Shown here: positions 17,219-26,215 of the stretch, in pieces
How positions within the stretch are numbered: the first letter of the stretch is position 1
Layout of the letters: the number at the start of each line of letters is the position of its first letter
Assembly (NCBI GenBank): GCA_965279405.1
Contig: OZ257157.1
Span: 496,001 to 560,000, forward strand
Reading direction: 5' to 3'
DNA: 64,000 bases
From: CBDDIP01 sp965279405
GTDB lineage: Bacteria; Actinomycetota; Acidimicrobiia; Acidimicrobiales; Ilumatobacteraceae
Translations under genes and position numbers: made by a program
The notes under the pieces: model-generated
What the model was told of the DNA's origin: nothing
What the model saw: only the letters and a program-made list of their open reading frames with translations
The model's database searches: none

Positions 17219-17878
17219 CGTGATGCGCAGGAAATCGGCGCCGGCGTGGTCGTCGTACGGGTCGAGCAGGATCGGCAGCAGTCCGGCCGCGCTGGCACCG
17301 CCGATGTCCATGGTCACCGAGTCGCCGACGTAGGCGATCCGCGCCCGGTCGAACTCGGCGAAGAACGGCAGGGCGTGCTCGAAGATCATCGGCTCCGGCT
17401 TGGCCACGCCGACGACGTGGCTGTCGACGACGACGCGCATCGCGGTGCACGGCCCTTGGCCGGTGTGGCAGACACCGCTGCGCAGCAGCACGTCCTCGAT
17501 CTGGCCGCTGGCGTTGCTGACCACGCCCATCGGCACGCCGGCGATGGCGAGCGCGGCGAGCGCAGCGACGCTCTCCGGGATCGGCCAGCGCCACAGGTGC
17601 GCGTTGCGGGTGTGCTCGAGCACGGTCGATGCCGCTTCGAGCTCGTGATCCGCCACCCCGATGGCCCGCACGTAGGCCAGGTTGTAGTCGTGCCAGAAGG
17701 TCTCGCTGCTGCCGGCGGCGCTCTTCGCGGCCATGCCCTTGTAGTGCGCCCGTCGGTGCACGGCGATGTCCGGGTCGCCGCCGTAGTACGCCAGCAGCGG
17801 GCCGAGCACCGTGGGATCGGGCAGGACGAGCACCCCGCCGGCGTCGAACAGGACGGCGTCGAAATTCGTACGAACCAC
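17195..17878 (-). CDS. HAD-superfamily hydrolase
   Basis: Start set at GTG 17878 (VVRTNFDAVLFDAGG), because TACGGT lies exactly six bases upstream; 227 residues. HAD motif I is LFDAGGVL, motif II VVSNASG, the Lys of motif III in AKPEPMIF and motif IV YVGDSVTMD. Residue D+2 of motif I, the usual general acid/base Asp, is Gly here, as in some DAGG-type HAD proteins. Phosphatase or related activity is likely, but the substrate is unknown. The gene converges on and overlaps cydB and shares an overlapping divergent promoter with the CoA lyase gene. Confidence 0.82.
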   Translation of the reverse strand: MVRTNFDAVLFDAGGVLVLPDPTVLGPLLAYYGGDPDIAVHRRAHYKGMAAKSAAGSSETFWHDYNLAYVRAIGVADHELEAASTVLEHTRNAHLWRWPIPESVAALAALAIAGVPMGVVSNASGQIEDVLLRSGVCHTGQGPCTAMRVVVDSHVVGVAKPEPMIFEHALPFFAEFDRARIAYVGDSVTMDIGGASAAGLLPILLDPYDDHAGADFLRITSLADLLQ

Positions 17879-17884
17879 ACGGTC

Positions 17885-17894
17885 ACCGTAACCT
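17885..17894. promoter_or_regulatory. Overlapping divergent -10 boxes (HAD gene / CoA lyase)
   Basis: Minus strand TACGGT (17890-17885) is six bases from GTG 17878; plus strand TAACCT (17889-17894) is six bases from GTG 17901. Only 22 bp separate the two start codons and the hexamers overlap by two bases, so both transcripts are probably leaderless and may compete. Confidence 0.55.
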
Positions 17895-17900
17895 TCGGTC

Positions 17901-18956
17901 GTGCGCAGTCCTCGAGACTTCTTCAAACCGTTGGCCGTCGGTGCTCCTCAGCCGTTGATGGAGATCCCGTTCCGGCCGAGCCGGATGATCCACTTCTTCC
18001 CGCCGCACAACGCCAAGGTCGTGGCCAAGCTGCCCGAGATCATCCCGACCGTCGACGTCATCCTCGGCAACCTCGAAGACGCGATCCCGATGACGGAGAA
18101 GGAGAACGCCCGCAACGGCCTCGTGCGCGTGGCTCGCGAGCTCGACTTCGGCGACACGCAGCTGTGGACGCGGGTGAACAGCCTCGACTCGCCGTGGGGT
18201 CTCGACGACATCATCACCCTCGTCGCCGAGATCGGCGACAAGCTCGACGTGATCATGATCCCCAAGGTCGAAGGGCCGGAGGACATCCACTACGTCGATC
18301 GGCTGCTGGCCCAACTCGAGGCCAAGGCCAAGCTGACCAAGCCGTTGATGATCCACGCGATCCTCGAGACGGCCCGCGGCGTGGCCAACGTCGAGGCCAT
18401 CTGCGCGGCCTCGCCGCGCATGCAGGGCCTGTGCCTCGGTCCAGCCGACCTCGCCGCCAACCGTCGGATGAAGACGACGCGCGTCGGTGGCGGTCACCCG
18501 GACTACATCGTTCGTGCCGACCCGTCGGCTGACGCACCCGATGCGCCGCGGCCGACCTACCAGCAGGACCTGTGGCACTACACGATCGCCCGCATGGTCG
18601 ACGCGTGCGTGATGAACGGGATCCTCCCCTACTACGGGCCGTTCGGCGACATCGCTGACGTCACCGCGTGCGAGGACCAGTTCCGCAACGCGTACCTCCT
18701 CGGTTGCGTCGGTGCATGGAGCCTGCACCCGGTGCAGATCGAGATCGCCAAGCGCGTGTTCAGCCCTCGGCCCGCCGACGTCGCGCAAGCGCAGCGGGTG
18801 ATCGACGCGATGGGTGACGGCACCGGCGCGATCCTGCTCGACGGGAAGATGGAGGACGACGCCTCGGTCAAGCAGTGCAAGGTCGTGGTCGAGCTCGCTC
18901 GTCAGCTCGCCGCTCGCGATCCGCAGCTCGCCGCGTCGTACGGGTTCACGTCATGA
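17901..18956 (+). CDS. mcl: L-malyl-CoA/beta-methylmalyl-CoA lyase
   Basis: A 351-residue CitE-like TIM-barrel lyase. I recognise close likeness to the Chloroflexus Mcl enzyme: FFKPLAVGAPQPLMEIPF at the N-terminus, RMIHFFPPHNAKV, the acidic metal site GNLEDAIPM, VIMIPKVEGPEDIHYVD, LCLGPADLAANRRMKTTRV and AWSLHPVQIEIAKRVFS. Such enzymes split beta-methylmalyl-CoA to glyoxylate plus propionyl-CoA and malyl-CoA to glyoxylate plus acetyl-CoA, serving the ethylmalonyl-CoA pathway or the 3-hydroxypropionate bicycle. Only the former fits an ordinary heterotroph. Its end overlaps a second lyase gene (ATGA). Leaderless promoter upstream. Confidence 0.85.
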   Translation: MRSPRDFFKPLAVGAPQPLMEIPFRPSRMIHFFPPHNAKVVAKLPEIIPTVDVILGNLEDAIPMTEKENARNGLVRVARELDFGDTQLWTRVNSLDSPWGLDDIITLVAEIGDKLDVIMIPKVEGPEDIHYVDRLLAQLEAKAKLTKPLMIHAILETARGVANVEAICAASPRMQGLCLGPADLAANRRMKTTRVGGGHPDYIVRADPSADAPDAPRPTYQQDLWHYTIARMVDACVMNGILPYYGPFGDIADVTACEDQFRNAYLLGCVGAWSLHPVQIEIAKRVFSPRPADVAQAQRVIDAMGDGTGAILLDGKMEDDASVKQCKVVVELARQLAARDPQLAASYGFTS

Positions 18957-19798
18957 GCGAGCTGACCGTGCTGCGCTCGGTGCTGTACATGCCGGCGGCC
19001 AACGAGCGGGCGTTGGAGAAGGCCAAGACGATCCCCGCTGATGCGATCATCTTCGACCTCGAGGACGCGGTCGCGCCCGATTCGAAGGACGCGGCGCGCG
19101 TCAACGCCGTGACGGCCGCCAGTTCCGCGGAGTACGGACGTCGCGTGCTGACCATCCGCTGCAACGGTCTCGACACGCCGTGGGGCGCTGACGACCTGCG
19201 CGCCGCGGCGACCTCGGGCGCTTCGGCTGTCGTCATCCCCAAGGTCGATTCGGTGGCGTACCTCGACGAGGTCGCCGCCTTCCTGCCCGACCACATCGCC
19301 ATCTGGGCGATGATCGAGACGCCGACCGCGGTGCTCGACGTGCGCTCGATCGCCGCCCACCCCCGCGTCACGACGTTGGTCATCGGCACCAACGACATGG
19401 CTCGCGAGATCCGCTCGGTGCTCAACGCGCCGGGCAGGCACCCGCTGCTGCCGCACCTGGCCGTGTCGATCCTCGCCGCGCGTGAGGCCGGCAAGCTGAT
19501 CCTCGACGGCGTCTACAACGACGTGCGAGACCCCGACGGCTTCCGCGTCGAGTGCGTGCAGGGCTTCGAGATGGGCTTCGACGGCAAGACGCTGGTGCAC
19601 CCGGGGCAGGTGGAGATCACCAACGAGGTGTGGTCGCCGACCGCTGACGAGATCGAGCACGCCCGCAAGGTGATCGCCGCCTTCGACGAGGGCCTGGCCG
19701 CCGGCAAGGGCGTCGTCGTCGTCGACGGGAAGATGATCGAGCACCTCCACGTGGCCAACGCGCAGCGAGTGCTCGCCGTCGCCGACGCGATCAGCTGA
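18953..19798 (+). CDS. CitE-like HpcH/HpaI-family CoA-ester lyase or thioesterase
   Basis: The ATG at 18953 overlaps the previous stop, giving 281 residues. It shares the barrel fold with its neighbour but is clearly of the shorter CitE/Mcl2 group: LRSVLYMPAANERALEKA, IIFDLEDAVAPDSK with the metal-binding Glu-Asp, WAMIETPTAVL and VIGTNDMAREI. Homologues include citryl/citramalyl-CoA lyases and (3S)-malyl-CoA thioesterase. Next to a malyl-CoA lyase, a thioesterase that releases malate would complete the assimilation of acetyl-CoA and glyoxylate; this is inference. Its 3' end overlaps the convergent hydrolase gene by 8 bp. Confidence 0.82.
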   Translation: MSELTVLRSVLYMPAANERALEKAKTIPADAIIFDLEDAVAPDSKDAARVNAVTAASSAEYGRRVLTIRCNGLDTPWGADDLRAAATSGASAVVIPKVDSVAYLDEVAAFLPDHIAIWAMIETPTAVLDVRSIAAHPRVTTLVIGTNDMAREIRSVLNAPGRHPLLPHLAVSILAAREAGKLILDGVYNDVRDPDGFRVECVQGFEMGFDGKTLVHPGQVEITNEVWSPTADEIEHARKVIAAFDEGLAAGKGVVVVDGKMIEHLHVANAQRVLAVADAIS

Positions 19799-20468
19799 GC
19801 GTCGAGCGCAGGAGCGTCAAGGTGCGATCCCACGCCAGGCTCGACGCATCGGCGTTGTAGACCTCGGGGCGGGTGTCGTTGAAGAAGGCGTGGTCGACGC
19901 CGGGGTAGACGTGGATGGTCGCGTCCTTGCCGAGGTCGCGCAGCTGCTGCTCGAGCCCGTGAGCGAGCTCCGGCGTGAAGAACCCGTCGAGCTCGGCGTA
20001 GTGGCCCTCGACCTTGGCGGTCAGCCCGGAGTAGTCGGGCTGCGCGCTGGCCCACGGGATGACGCCGTAGAACGGAGCGACGGCCGTCACCGCATCGGGC
20101 CGCTTCGCCGCGATCACCAGCGCGAGGCCGCCGCCCATGCAGAAGCCGACCACGCCGATGTGCTCGTTGCCGCTGCGCTCCTGCAGCAGCGAGATCGCGC
20201 CACTCATGTCCTTCACCGCCTGGTCGACGTTGAGCGCCATCATCAACTTGCCGGCGCCATCGGGCTCGGTGGTCGACTCGCCGTGGTACAGGTCGGGCGC
20301 CAGCGCGGTGAAGCCCGCTGCGGCGAGTCGGTCGACCACATCGCGGATGTGCGGGACCAAGCCCCACCACTCCTGGATCACCAGCACCCCGGGCCCCGAC
20401 CCGGCGATGTACCCATCGCACGTGTGCCCGTTCGCCCGAAACGTGACGTTCTCTCCGTTGGCAGTCAT
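19791..20468 (-). CDS. Dienelactone hydrolase family protein
   Basis: A 225-residue alpha/beta hydrolase of the dienelactone hydrolase type, with a Cys nucleophile in GVVGFCMGGG, the acid Asp expected near TAKVEGHYAELDGFF, and the His in YPGVDHAFFND. The N-terminus has the family-like VLVIQEWWGLVPHIRDVVDRLA. Characterised members open dienelactones from chloroaromatics, but many genomic copies act on other lactones or esters. TACTGT lies six bases before the ATG and overlaps the -10 box of the divergent small gene. Confidence 0.87.
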   Translation of the reverse strand: MTANGENVTFRANGHTCDGYIAGSGPGVLVIQEWWGLVPHIRDVVDRLAAAGFTALAPDLYHGESTTEPDGAGKLMMALNVDQAVKDMSGAISLLQERSGNEHIGVVGFCMGGGLALVIAAKRPDAVTAVAPFYGVIPWASAQPDYSGLTAKVEGHYAELDGFFTPELAHGLEQQLRDLGKDATIHVYPGVDHAFFNDTRPEVYNADASSLAWDRTLTLLRSTLS

Positions 20469-20474
20469 GGGCCA

Positions 20475-20484
20475 ACAGTACGCT
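20475..20484. promoter_or_regulatory. Overlapping divergent -10 boxes (dienelactone hydrolase / small ORF)
   Basis: Minus TACTGT (20480-20475) is six bases from ATG 20468; plus TACGCT (20479-20484) is six bases from GTG 20491. The start codons are 22 bp apart, the same geometry as at 17878/17901. Confidence 0.5.
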
Positions 20485-20490
20485 CACGGC

Positions 20491-20736
20491 GTGTCGCACG
20501 GTCGGCCGGTCCGGCTGCTCTCGCCCGAGCAACTCGAGTCACTCTCCACGCCGCGTCTGCTCGCCTACCGGAATCGACTACTGGCGTTGGAGGACAGCGC
20601 TGCGCTGTCCGATCGCACCCCGGCAGAGCTGTCGGCGCTCGATCGAGCCCTCGTGCACTTCAAGGACGACCCTCGATGGCCGGCAACTCACTCGGCCGTC
20701 ATCTCGCTCCTCCGGACCCGACCGCACCGGCCCTGA
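20491..20736 (+). CDS. Small conserved-looking hypothetical protein
   Basis: An 81-residue protein starting at GTG directly after a TACGCT-N6 leaderless promoter. It is helical and charged (LLSPEQLESLSTPRLLAYRNRLLALED, then RTPAELSALDRALVHFKDDPRW), with no membrane segment or recognised motif. The promoter geometry and the strong hairpin just after its stop argue that it is a real gene. Function unknown. Confidence 0.55.
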   Translation: MSHGRPVRLLSPEQLESLSTPRLLAYRNRLLALEDSAALSDRTPAELSALDRALVHFKDDPRWPATHSAVISLLRTRPHRP

Positions 20737-20760
20737 GGCACCTCCCGCGTTTTCAAAGTC

Positions 20761-20797
20761 GACAATTCCGGTTGTCGGTCTGATAACCGGAATTGTC
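20761..20797. terminator. Strong 16-bp hairpin between convergent genes
   Basis: Arms 20761-20776 (gacaattccggttgtc) and 20782-20797 (gataaccggaattgtc) pair over 16 bp with one G-U pair and a five-base loop. It lies midway between two convergent small genes. The arms are much more AT-rich than the surroundings. No T tract follows on either side. Confidence 0.6.
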
Positions 20798-20817
20798 ACG
20801 CTGGAAATCACGATGTG

Positions 20818-21189
20818 TCACCAGGCGACGGGGTCGTCGTCCAACGCGCCCAAGGGACCGCTCGAGAACGGGCGTGGGGGCTCGCCGGCTCGCCGGCGCC
20901 AGACCTCGTCGACGATGGCCCGTGCCATGAGCTCGTCGGGTGACATCGGGTTGGCGGCTGCGGACGGCAGGCGGCGCGGCGCGACGGCATCGAACTGCTG
21001 TCGCAGGCCCTGCCTGCTCCGCCCCAGCAAGCGGCCGATTCGAGCCCAGTTCCAGCCATCGTTGCGAGCGATCACGACGGCCCGCTCGAGCACCCACTGC
21101 AGGTCCTCCTCGAGCGTGTGAGCGGCGATCAGCGCCGTGCGCGGATCGCGAGACAGTGCCTGGTCGAGCAGGCGGTGGAGCTCCTTCAT
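20818..21189 (-). CDS. Small helix-turn-helix-like protein of unknown function
   Basis: Start chosen at ATG 21189 because TACGTT lies six bases upstream; a TTG seven codons earlier is in frame. The 123-residue product has long helices and a probable HTH segment, GWNWARIGRLLGRSRQGLRQQF, in which ARIGRLLGRSRQG looks like helix-turn-recognition helix. The C-terminal 30 residues are Pro/Gly-rich. It might regulate the divergent aminotransferase gene, 65 bp away, but this is inference. Confidence 0.6.
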   Translation of the reverse strand: MKELHRLLDQALSRDPRTALIAAHTLEEDLQWVLERAVVIARNDGWNWARIGRLLGRSRQGLRQQFDAVAPRRLPSAAANPMSPDELMARAIVDEVWRRRAGEPPRPFSSGPLGALDDDPVAW

Positions 21190-21195
21190 CGGGGG

Positions 21196-21201
21196 AACGT
21201 A
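21196..21201 (-). promoter_or_regulatory. -10 box TACGTT of small HTH gene
   Basis: TACGTT on the minus strand, then CCCCCG, then the ATG at 21189. It decides the start of the gene. Confidence 0.45.
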
Positions 21202-21242
21202 CTGGTACAAAGTGCACTCTGTACGCCCGGGCGTGGAACGAA

Positions 21243-21248
21243 TACGAT
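21243..21248 (+). promoter_or_regulatory. -10 box TACGAT of leaderless aminotransferase gene
   Basis: TACGAT, six bases, ATG at 21255. No Shine-Dalgarno and no convincing -35 hexamer at the usual distance. Confidence 0.5.
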
Positions 21249-21254
21249 TGAGCC

Positions 21255-22583
21255 ATGTCCGACGCTTTCACCAACGACCGCGCCCACGTCTTCCACTCCT
21301 GGAGCGCCCAGGGTGCGCTCAACCCGATCGTCGTCGATCGCGCCGAGGGCAGCTTCTTCTGGACCGAGGACGGCACCCGCTTCCTCGACTTCTCCAGCCA
21401 GCTGGTCAACGTCAACATCGGCCACCAGCACCCGAAGCTCGTGGCGGCGATCAAGGAGCAGGCCGACCAGCTGTGCACCATCGCCCCCTTCCACGCCAAC
21501 GCCGCCCGCAGCGAAGCGGCGCGCTTGATCAGTGAGGTCGCCGGCGGCGATCTCGACATGGTCTTCTTCACCAACGGCGGCGCAGAAGCCACGGAGAACG
21601 CGGTGCGCATGGCCCGCCTGCACACCGGCCGCGGCAAGGTGCTCACCACCTACCGCAGCTACCACGGCGGCACCGGTGGATCGATCACGCTGACGGGCGA
21701 TCCGCGTCGTTGGCCGAGCGAACCCGGCATGCCGGGCGTCGTCAAGTTCTGGGGTCCGTACCCGTACCGCAGCGCCTTCCACGCAACGAGCGAGGCCGAG
21801 GAGACCGAGCGCGCCCTGCAGCACCTGTCCGACGTGCTGATGGTCGAGGGCCCGGGCAACGTCGCCGCGATCCTGCTGGAGACCGTCGTCGGCACCAACG
21901 GCATCCTCGTGCCGCCGCCCGGCTACCTGCAGGGCGTCCGCGACCTGTGCGATCGCCACGGCATCGTCTTGATCTTCGACGAGGTGATGGCCGGCTTCGG
22001 CCGCTGCGGCGAGTGGTTCGCCTTCCAGGCGTTCGGCGTGCAGCCCGACCTCGTCTGCTTCGCCAAGGGCGTCAACTCCGGCTACCTGCCCCTCGGTGGT
22101 GTGGTCATCAGCCGCACGATCGCCGACTCGTTCAAGGACCGCGCCTACCCGGGCGGGCTGACCTACTCCGGCCACCCACTGGCGTGCGCGTCGGCCGTGG
22201 CGAGCATCAACATCTTCAAGGAGGAGGGCATCATCGAGCACGCCCGCATGCTCGGCACCGATGTCATCGCCCCCGGCCTGGCCAAGCTGCAGGAGAACCA
22301 CCCGAGCATCGGCGACGTCCGCGGCCTCGGCGTGTTCTGGGCCATCGAGCTCGTCAAGAACCGCGACACGCGCGAGCCGCTGGTCCCGTTCAACGCAGCA
22401 GGCGCCGACGCCAAGCCGATGGCCGATCTCGCTGCGGCCTGCAAGGCCAAGGGTCTCTGGCCCTTCACCCACTTCAACCGCCTGCACGTCGTGCCACCGT
22501 GCAACACCAGCGTCGACGACGTCCGCGACGGCCTGGCCATCCTCGACGACGCGCTGACCGTCGCCGACAGCTTCTGCAGCTGA
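21255..22583 (+). CDS. Class III pyridoxal-phosphate omega-aminotransferase
   Basis: A 442-residue fold-type I aminotransferase. Visible landmarks are the PLP-phosphate glycine region FFTNGGAEATENAVRMAR, the cofactor Asp in LIFDEVMAGFGRCGEW, and the Schiff-base Lys in CFAKGVNSGYLPLGG. Length and motifs fit beta-alanine/taurine/omega-amino acid:pyruvate aminotransferases. Because the window also holds enzymes forming beta-alanine and removing malonic semialdehyde (33-36 kb), a beta-alanine transaminase role is attractive, but the gene is 6 kb from that operon and the assignment is inference. Followed after 4 bp by plsC. Confidence 0.85.
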   Translation: MSDAFTNDRAHVFHSWSAQGALNPIVVDRAEGSFFWTEDGTRFLDFSSQLVNVNIGHQHPKLVAAIKEQADQLCTIAPFHANAARSEAARLISEVAGGDLDMVFFTNGGAEATENAVRMARLHTGRGKVLTTYRSYHGGTGGSITLTGDPRRWPSEPGMPGVVKFWGPYPYRSAFHATSEAEETERALQHLSDVLMVEGPGNVAAILLETVVGTNGILVPPPGYLQGVRDLCDRHGIVLIFDEVMAGFGRCGEWFAFQAFGVQPDLVCFAKGVNSGYLPLGGVVISRTIADSFKDRAYPGGLTYSGHPLACASAVASINIFKEEGIIEHARMLGTDVIAPGLAKLQENHPSIGDVRGLGVFWAIELVKNRDTREPLVPFNAAGADAKPMADLAAACKAKGLWPFTHFNRLHVVPPCNTSVDDVRDGLAILDDALTVADSFCS

Positions 22584-22587
22584 CCCG

Positions 22588-23274
22588 TTGAACTGGCGAC
22601 ACCCGGGCCGCACCGGCGCGATCCTCTACGCGGTGCTCGCCGCGCTGCTCGGTGGCGTCACCACCATCGTCAGTCGCTTGCAGTTCGCTCGTCGGCGCGG
22701 CCGCAAGGAACGCGCTCGGCAACTGCCCGCCGGCCCGATCATCGTCATCTCCAACCACACCAGCTACGCCGATGGCGTGCTGCTCGCACTGGCGTGCCGC
22801 AAGCTCGGCCGCTCGCTCCGCCTACTGGCGACCGCCGGCGTGTTCCGCGCTCCCCTCATCGGCCGCATCGCCCATCGCCTCGGGTTCATCCCGGTCAACC
22901 GCGGCAGCGCGGATGCATCGCATGCGCTCGATGCCGCGCTCGAGGCACTCGCCGCCGGTGAGGCCGTCGGCCTCTACCCGGAGGGACGCCTGACCCGCGA
23001 CCCGGACAAGTGGCCCGAGCGGGCCAAGACCGGAGCGGTCCGCCTGGCCCTGCAGTCGGGCGCACCGATCGTGCCGATCGCCATGGCCGGCGCTCATCGA
23101 GTGACGAGCTGGCGCGTGCTGCTGCGACCGAAGGTCACCGTCAGCGTGGGTGAGCCGATCGACGTCGCCGCGCTCGCGGCACGCCACGGCGACGACATCC
23201 GGGCGATCACCGACGACGTGATGAACCGCCTGCTCGGCGAGCTCGCCGAGCTGCGCGGCATGCGCGTCGACTGA
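22588..23274 (+). CDS. plsC: 1-acyl-sn-glycerol-3-phosphate acyltransferase-like protein
   Basis: A 228-residue PlsC-type acyltransferase, starting at TTG. After a hydrophobic N-terminal anchor (AILYAVLAALLGGVTTIV) come the four family blocks: the catalytic H-x4-D in ISNHTSYADGVLL, the GFIPVNRG block, the glycerol-phosphate-binding YPEGRLTRD and the late VPIAMAGAH. It should acylate lysophosphatidate or another lysolipid at the inner membrane face. It probably shares a transcript with the aminotransferase and converges on korB. Confidence 0.88.
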   Translation: MNWRHPGRTGAILYAVLAALLGGVTTIVSRLQFARRRGRKERARQLPAGPIIVISNHTSYADGVLLALACRKLGRSLRLLATAGVFRAPLIGRIAHRLGFIPVNRGSADASHALDAALEALAAGEAVGLYPEGRLTRDPDKWPERAKTGAVRLALQSGAPIVPIAMAGAHRVTSWRVLLRPKVTVSVGEPIDVAALAARHGDDIRAITDDVMNRLLGELAELRGMRVD

Positions 23275-23290
23275 CCACGATCGAGACGAC

Positions 23291-24318
<1,028 letters not shown>

Positions 24319-24322
<4 letters not shown>

Positions 24323-26157
24323 GCCAACACCTCCTGGATCGCGTTCTCGAGCTCGATGGCGGTGAAGGGCAGGCCCTGCACCTTGGTGACCGGCTTGGCG
24401 TCGACGAGGTACTCGGCACGCACGATCCGGCACAGCTGCCCGAGGTTGAGCTCGGGCACGATGATCTTCGGGAAGCGGCGCAGCACCTCGCCGAGGTTCT
24501 TCGGCAACGGATTGAGGTGCGTGAGGTGAACCCACGCCACCTTCGTGCCACCTCGTCGCTGTCGTTGGACCGCGGCGTCGATCGCGGCCCACGTGGAGCC
24601 CCAGCCGAGCACGCAGATCTCGGCGTCCTCGTCACCGGTGATCGTCACGTCGGGCACGTCGATGCCGGCGATCTTGGCGGCGCGCAGGTGGACCATCTTG
24701 GAGTGGTTCTCCGGCGTGTAGTTGATGTTGCCGCTGCCGTCTTCCTTCTCCAGACCGCCGACGCGGTGCATCAGCTTCGGCGTGCCGGGGATGGCCCACG
24801 GGCGAGCGAGGTTCTCGTCGCGCAGGTAGGGCCAGTACTCCGGGTTGCCGTCGGCATCGGTGTGGTTGAGCTCGGTGGCGAACGGCACGGAGATGTCCGG
24901 CAGCGATTCGACGTCGGGCAGCAGCCACGGCTCGCTGCCGTTGGCGATGTAGCCGTCACTGAGCAGGATCACCGGCGTGCGGTACTTCAGCGCGATGCGT
25001 GCCGCTTCGATCGCGGCGTGGAAGCAGTGCGCCGGGCTGTACGCAGCGATCACCGGCAGCGGTGCCTCGGCGTGACGACCGAAGATGGCGATGTTGAGGT
25101 CGGCCGCTTCCGTCTTGGTCGGCAACCCGGTGGAGGGCCCACCGCGCTGGATGTCGACGAGCAGGAACGGCAGCTCCAGCGACACGGCCAGCGAGACGGT
25201 CTCGCTCTTCAACGCCACGCCCGGGCCACTGGTGGTGGTGATGCCGAGGTGACCGGCGAACGCCGCACCGAGCGCCATGCCGGCCGCGGCGATCTCGTCC
25301 TCGGCCTGCACCGTGCGCACACCGAAGTGCTTGTGCTTGGACAGCTCGTGGAGGATGTCACTGGCCGGCGTGATCGGGTAGCTGCCGAGGAACAGCGGCA
25401 GCTTGGCCAGCTGGCCGGCGGCGATCAGGCCCCAGGCGAGGGCGACGTTGCCGGTGATGTTCGTGTACTCGCCGGCCGGCATGTGCGCCGGGGCGACGGC
25501 GAAGTTGTGCTCGAACAGCTCGGTGGTCTCACCGAAGTGGTAGCCGGCGTGGAACGCTGCGGTGTTGCTGGCCCGGATCAGATCGTTGGCGAAGCGCGAC
25601 GTGATCCACTCCAGCGTCGGCTCGACCGGCCGCGAGTACAGCCAGCTGATCATCCCCAGCGCGAAGAAGTTCTTCGAGCGCTCGGCATCACGCGGCTTGA
25701 CGCCCAACGACGCGGTGGCGCCCTGCGTCAGGGACGTCATCGGCACCTCGACGACGCGGTAGCCCTTGAGCGAGCCGTCGAGCAGCGGGTTGACGGTGTA
25801 GCCCGCCTTCGTCAGGTCGCGCTCGGTGAACGCGTCGCTGTTGACGATCAGCAAGCCGTTCGGCTCGAGCCGATCGAGGTCGGCTTTCAGCGCCGCCGGG
25901 TTCATGGCCACCAGCACGCTCGGTGCATCGCCCGGCGTGGTGATGTCGTGGTCGGAGATGTGCACCTGGAAGCTGGAGACCCCGTGCACGGTCCCGGCTG
26001 GTGCCCGGATCTCGGCCGGGAACTCGGGCAGCGTCGACAGGTCGTTGCCGAACAGGGCGCTCGCCGATGTGAACCGGTCGCCCGTCAGCTGCATGCCGTC
26101 GCCTGAGTCGCCGGCGAACCGGACGACCACGCGACTGATGGATTCGGTGTCCGACAC
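24319..26157 (-). CDS. korA: 2-oxoacid:ferredoxin oxidoreductase alpha subunit
   Basis: A 612-residue fusion of the gamma-type domain (residues 1-190, RFAGDSGDGMQLTGDRF, FPAEIRAPAGTVHGVSSFQV) with the alpha-type pyrimidine-binding domain (from about 230, LGSYPITPASDILHELS; AEDEIAAAGMALGAAFAG; TTTSGPGVALKSETVSLAV) and the transketolase-like C-terminal part (VLGWGSTWAAID). This gamma-alpha fusion is standard for KorA. It starts at GTG with a strong purine-rich site, gggggag, a few bases upstream, preceded by AACAACAA; the same leader motif occurs before the ABC substrate-binding gene. Confidence 0.93.
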
Positions 26158-26215
26158 TGGACCCTCCCCCTTGTTGTTCCAAGCGGGCCCCCTGGTCCAC
26201 CTGGCAAGGCGAACG

